Position numbers and translations under genes: made by a program
From: Gammaproteobacteria bacterium
GTDB lineage: Bacteria; Pseudomonadota; Gammaproteobacteria; Enterobacterales; Psychrobiaceae
Assembly: GCA_013214885.1 (NCBI GenBank)
Contig: JABSRS010000092.1
Coordinates: 1-10,144, forward strand
Length of the DNA stretch: 10,144 nucleotides
Direction of reading: 5' to 3'
Shown here: positions 10,090 to 10,144 of the stretch, in pieces
How positions within the stretch are numbered: the stretch's first letter is position 1
Layout of the letters: the number at the start of each line of letters is the position of its first letter
The notes under the pieces: model-generated
Database searches by the model: none
Told to the model about the DNA's origin: nothing
Seen by the model: the letters and a program-made list of their open reading frames with translations, nothing else

Positions 10090-10144
10090 ATATCAAATAA
10101 AGCAATTCTCCTTACTAATAATAAACTGTGCAAAACTTTAGCAC

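Noticed and set aside
10128..10144. Possible hairpin GTGC/GCAC at the right edge
   Set aside because: Only 4 bp of stem is visible and the sequence is cut by the window end, so no structure can be claimed.

Overview
The window looks like chromosomal core sequence of a marine-type gammaproteobacterium, most likely of the order Alteromonadales (the Shewanella/Pseudoalteromonas/Colwellia neighbourhood). The reasons are the divergent fadBA / pepQ-yigZ arrangement, a prolidase that resembles the Alteromonas organophosphorus acid anhydrolase (OPAA) more than enterobacterial PepQ, an E. coli-like TusA, and an adjacent glmU-glmS pair. The genus cannot be fixed by reading alone.

Layout. Positions 1-182 hold a protein-like open frame on the minus strand that runs off the left edge and has no start codon. 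At about 180-190 it abuts, head to head, the remaining part of a SCO1/SenC-type copper chaperone on the plus strand (to 633) that lacks its N-terminal half. This join looks like an inversion, deletion or assembly chimera. The minus strand then carries tusA (sulfur relay) with its own promoter, a bidirectional-looking terminator at 971-997, and the fadBA operon (fadB 4372-2219, then fadA 2197-1031) for aerobic fatty acid beta-oxidation. A 380-bp divergent intergenic region (4373-4752) contains a perfect 22-bp palindrome resembling a PsrA operator, a second perfect 19-bp dyad, an imperfectly spaced inverted repeat, and a hairpin touching the fadB ribosome binding site. The plus strand continues with pepQ and yigZ (2-bp gap, probably one transcript). 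After a 116-bp gap with a good sigma-70-type promoter come glmU and glmS (21-bp gap), the last two steps needed to make UDP-GlcNAc from fructose-6-phosphate apart from GlmM. The glmS 3' end carries the conserved Tn7 attachment region, unoccupied in the visible sequence, and a rho-independent terminator.

How the genes work together. FadB and FadA form the alpha2beta2 fatty acid oxidation complex. GlmS makes glucosamine-6-phosphate and GlmU turns glucosamine-1-phosphate into UDP-GlcNAc for peptidoglycan and lipid A. TusA passes persulfide sulfur to tRNA modification and other acceptors. PepQ recycles X-Pro dipeptides. All complete genes are full length with catalytic residues in place.

No novel multi-gene system, CRISPR, mobile element or RNA gene was found. 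The items most worth a second look are the junction near 180-190, the operator-like palindromes between fadB and pepQ, and the OPAA-type active site of PepQ.
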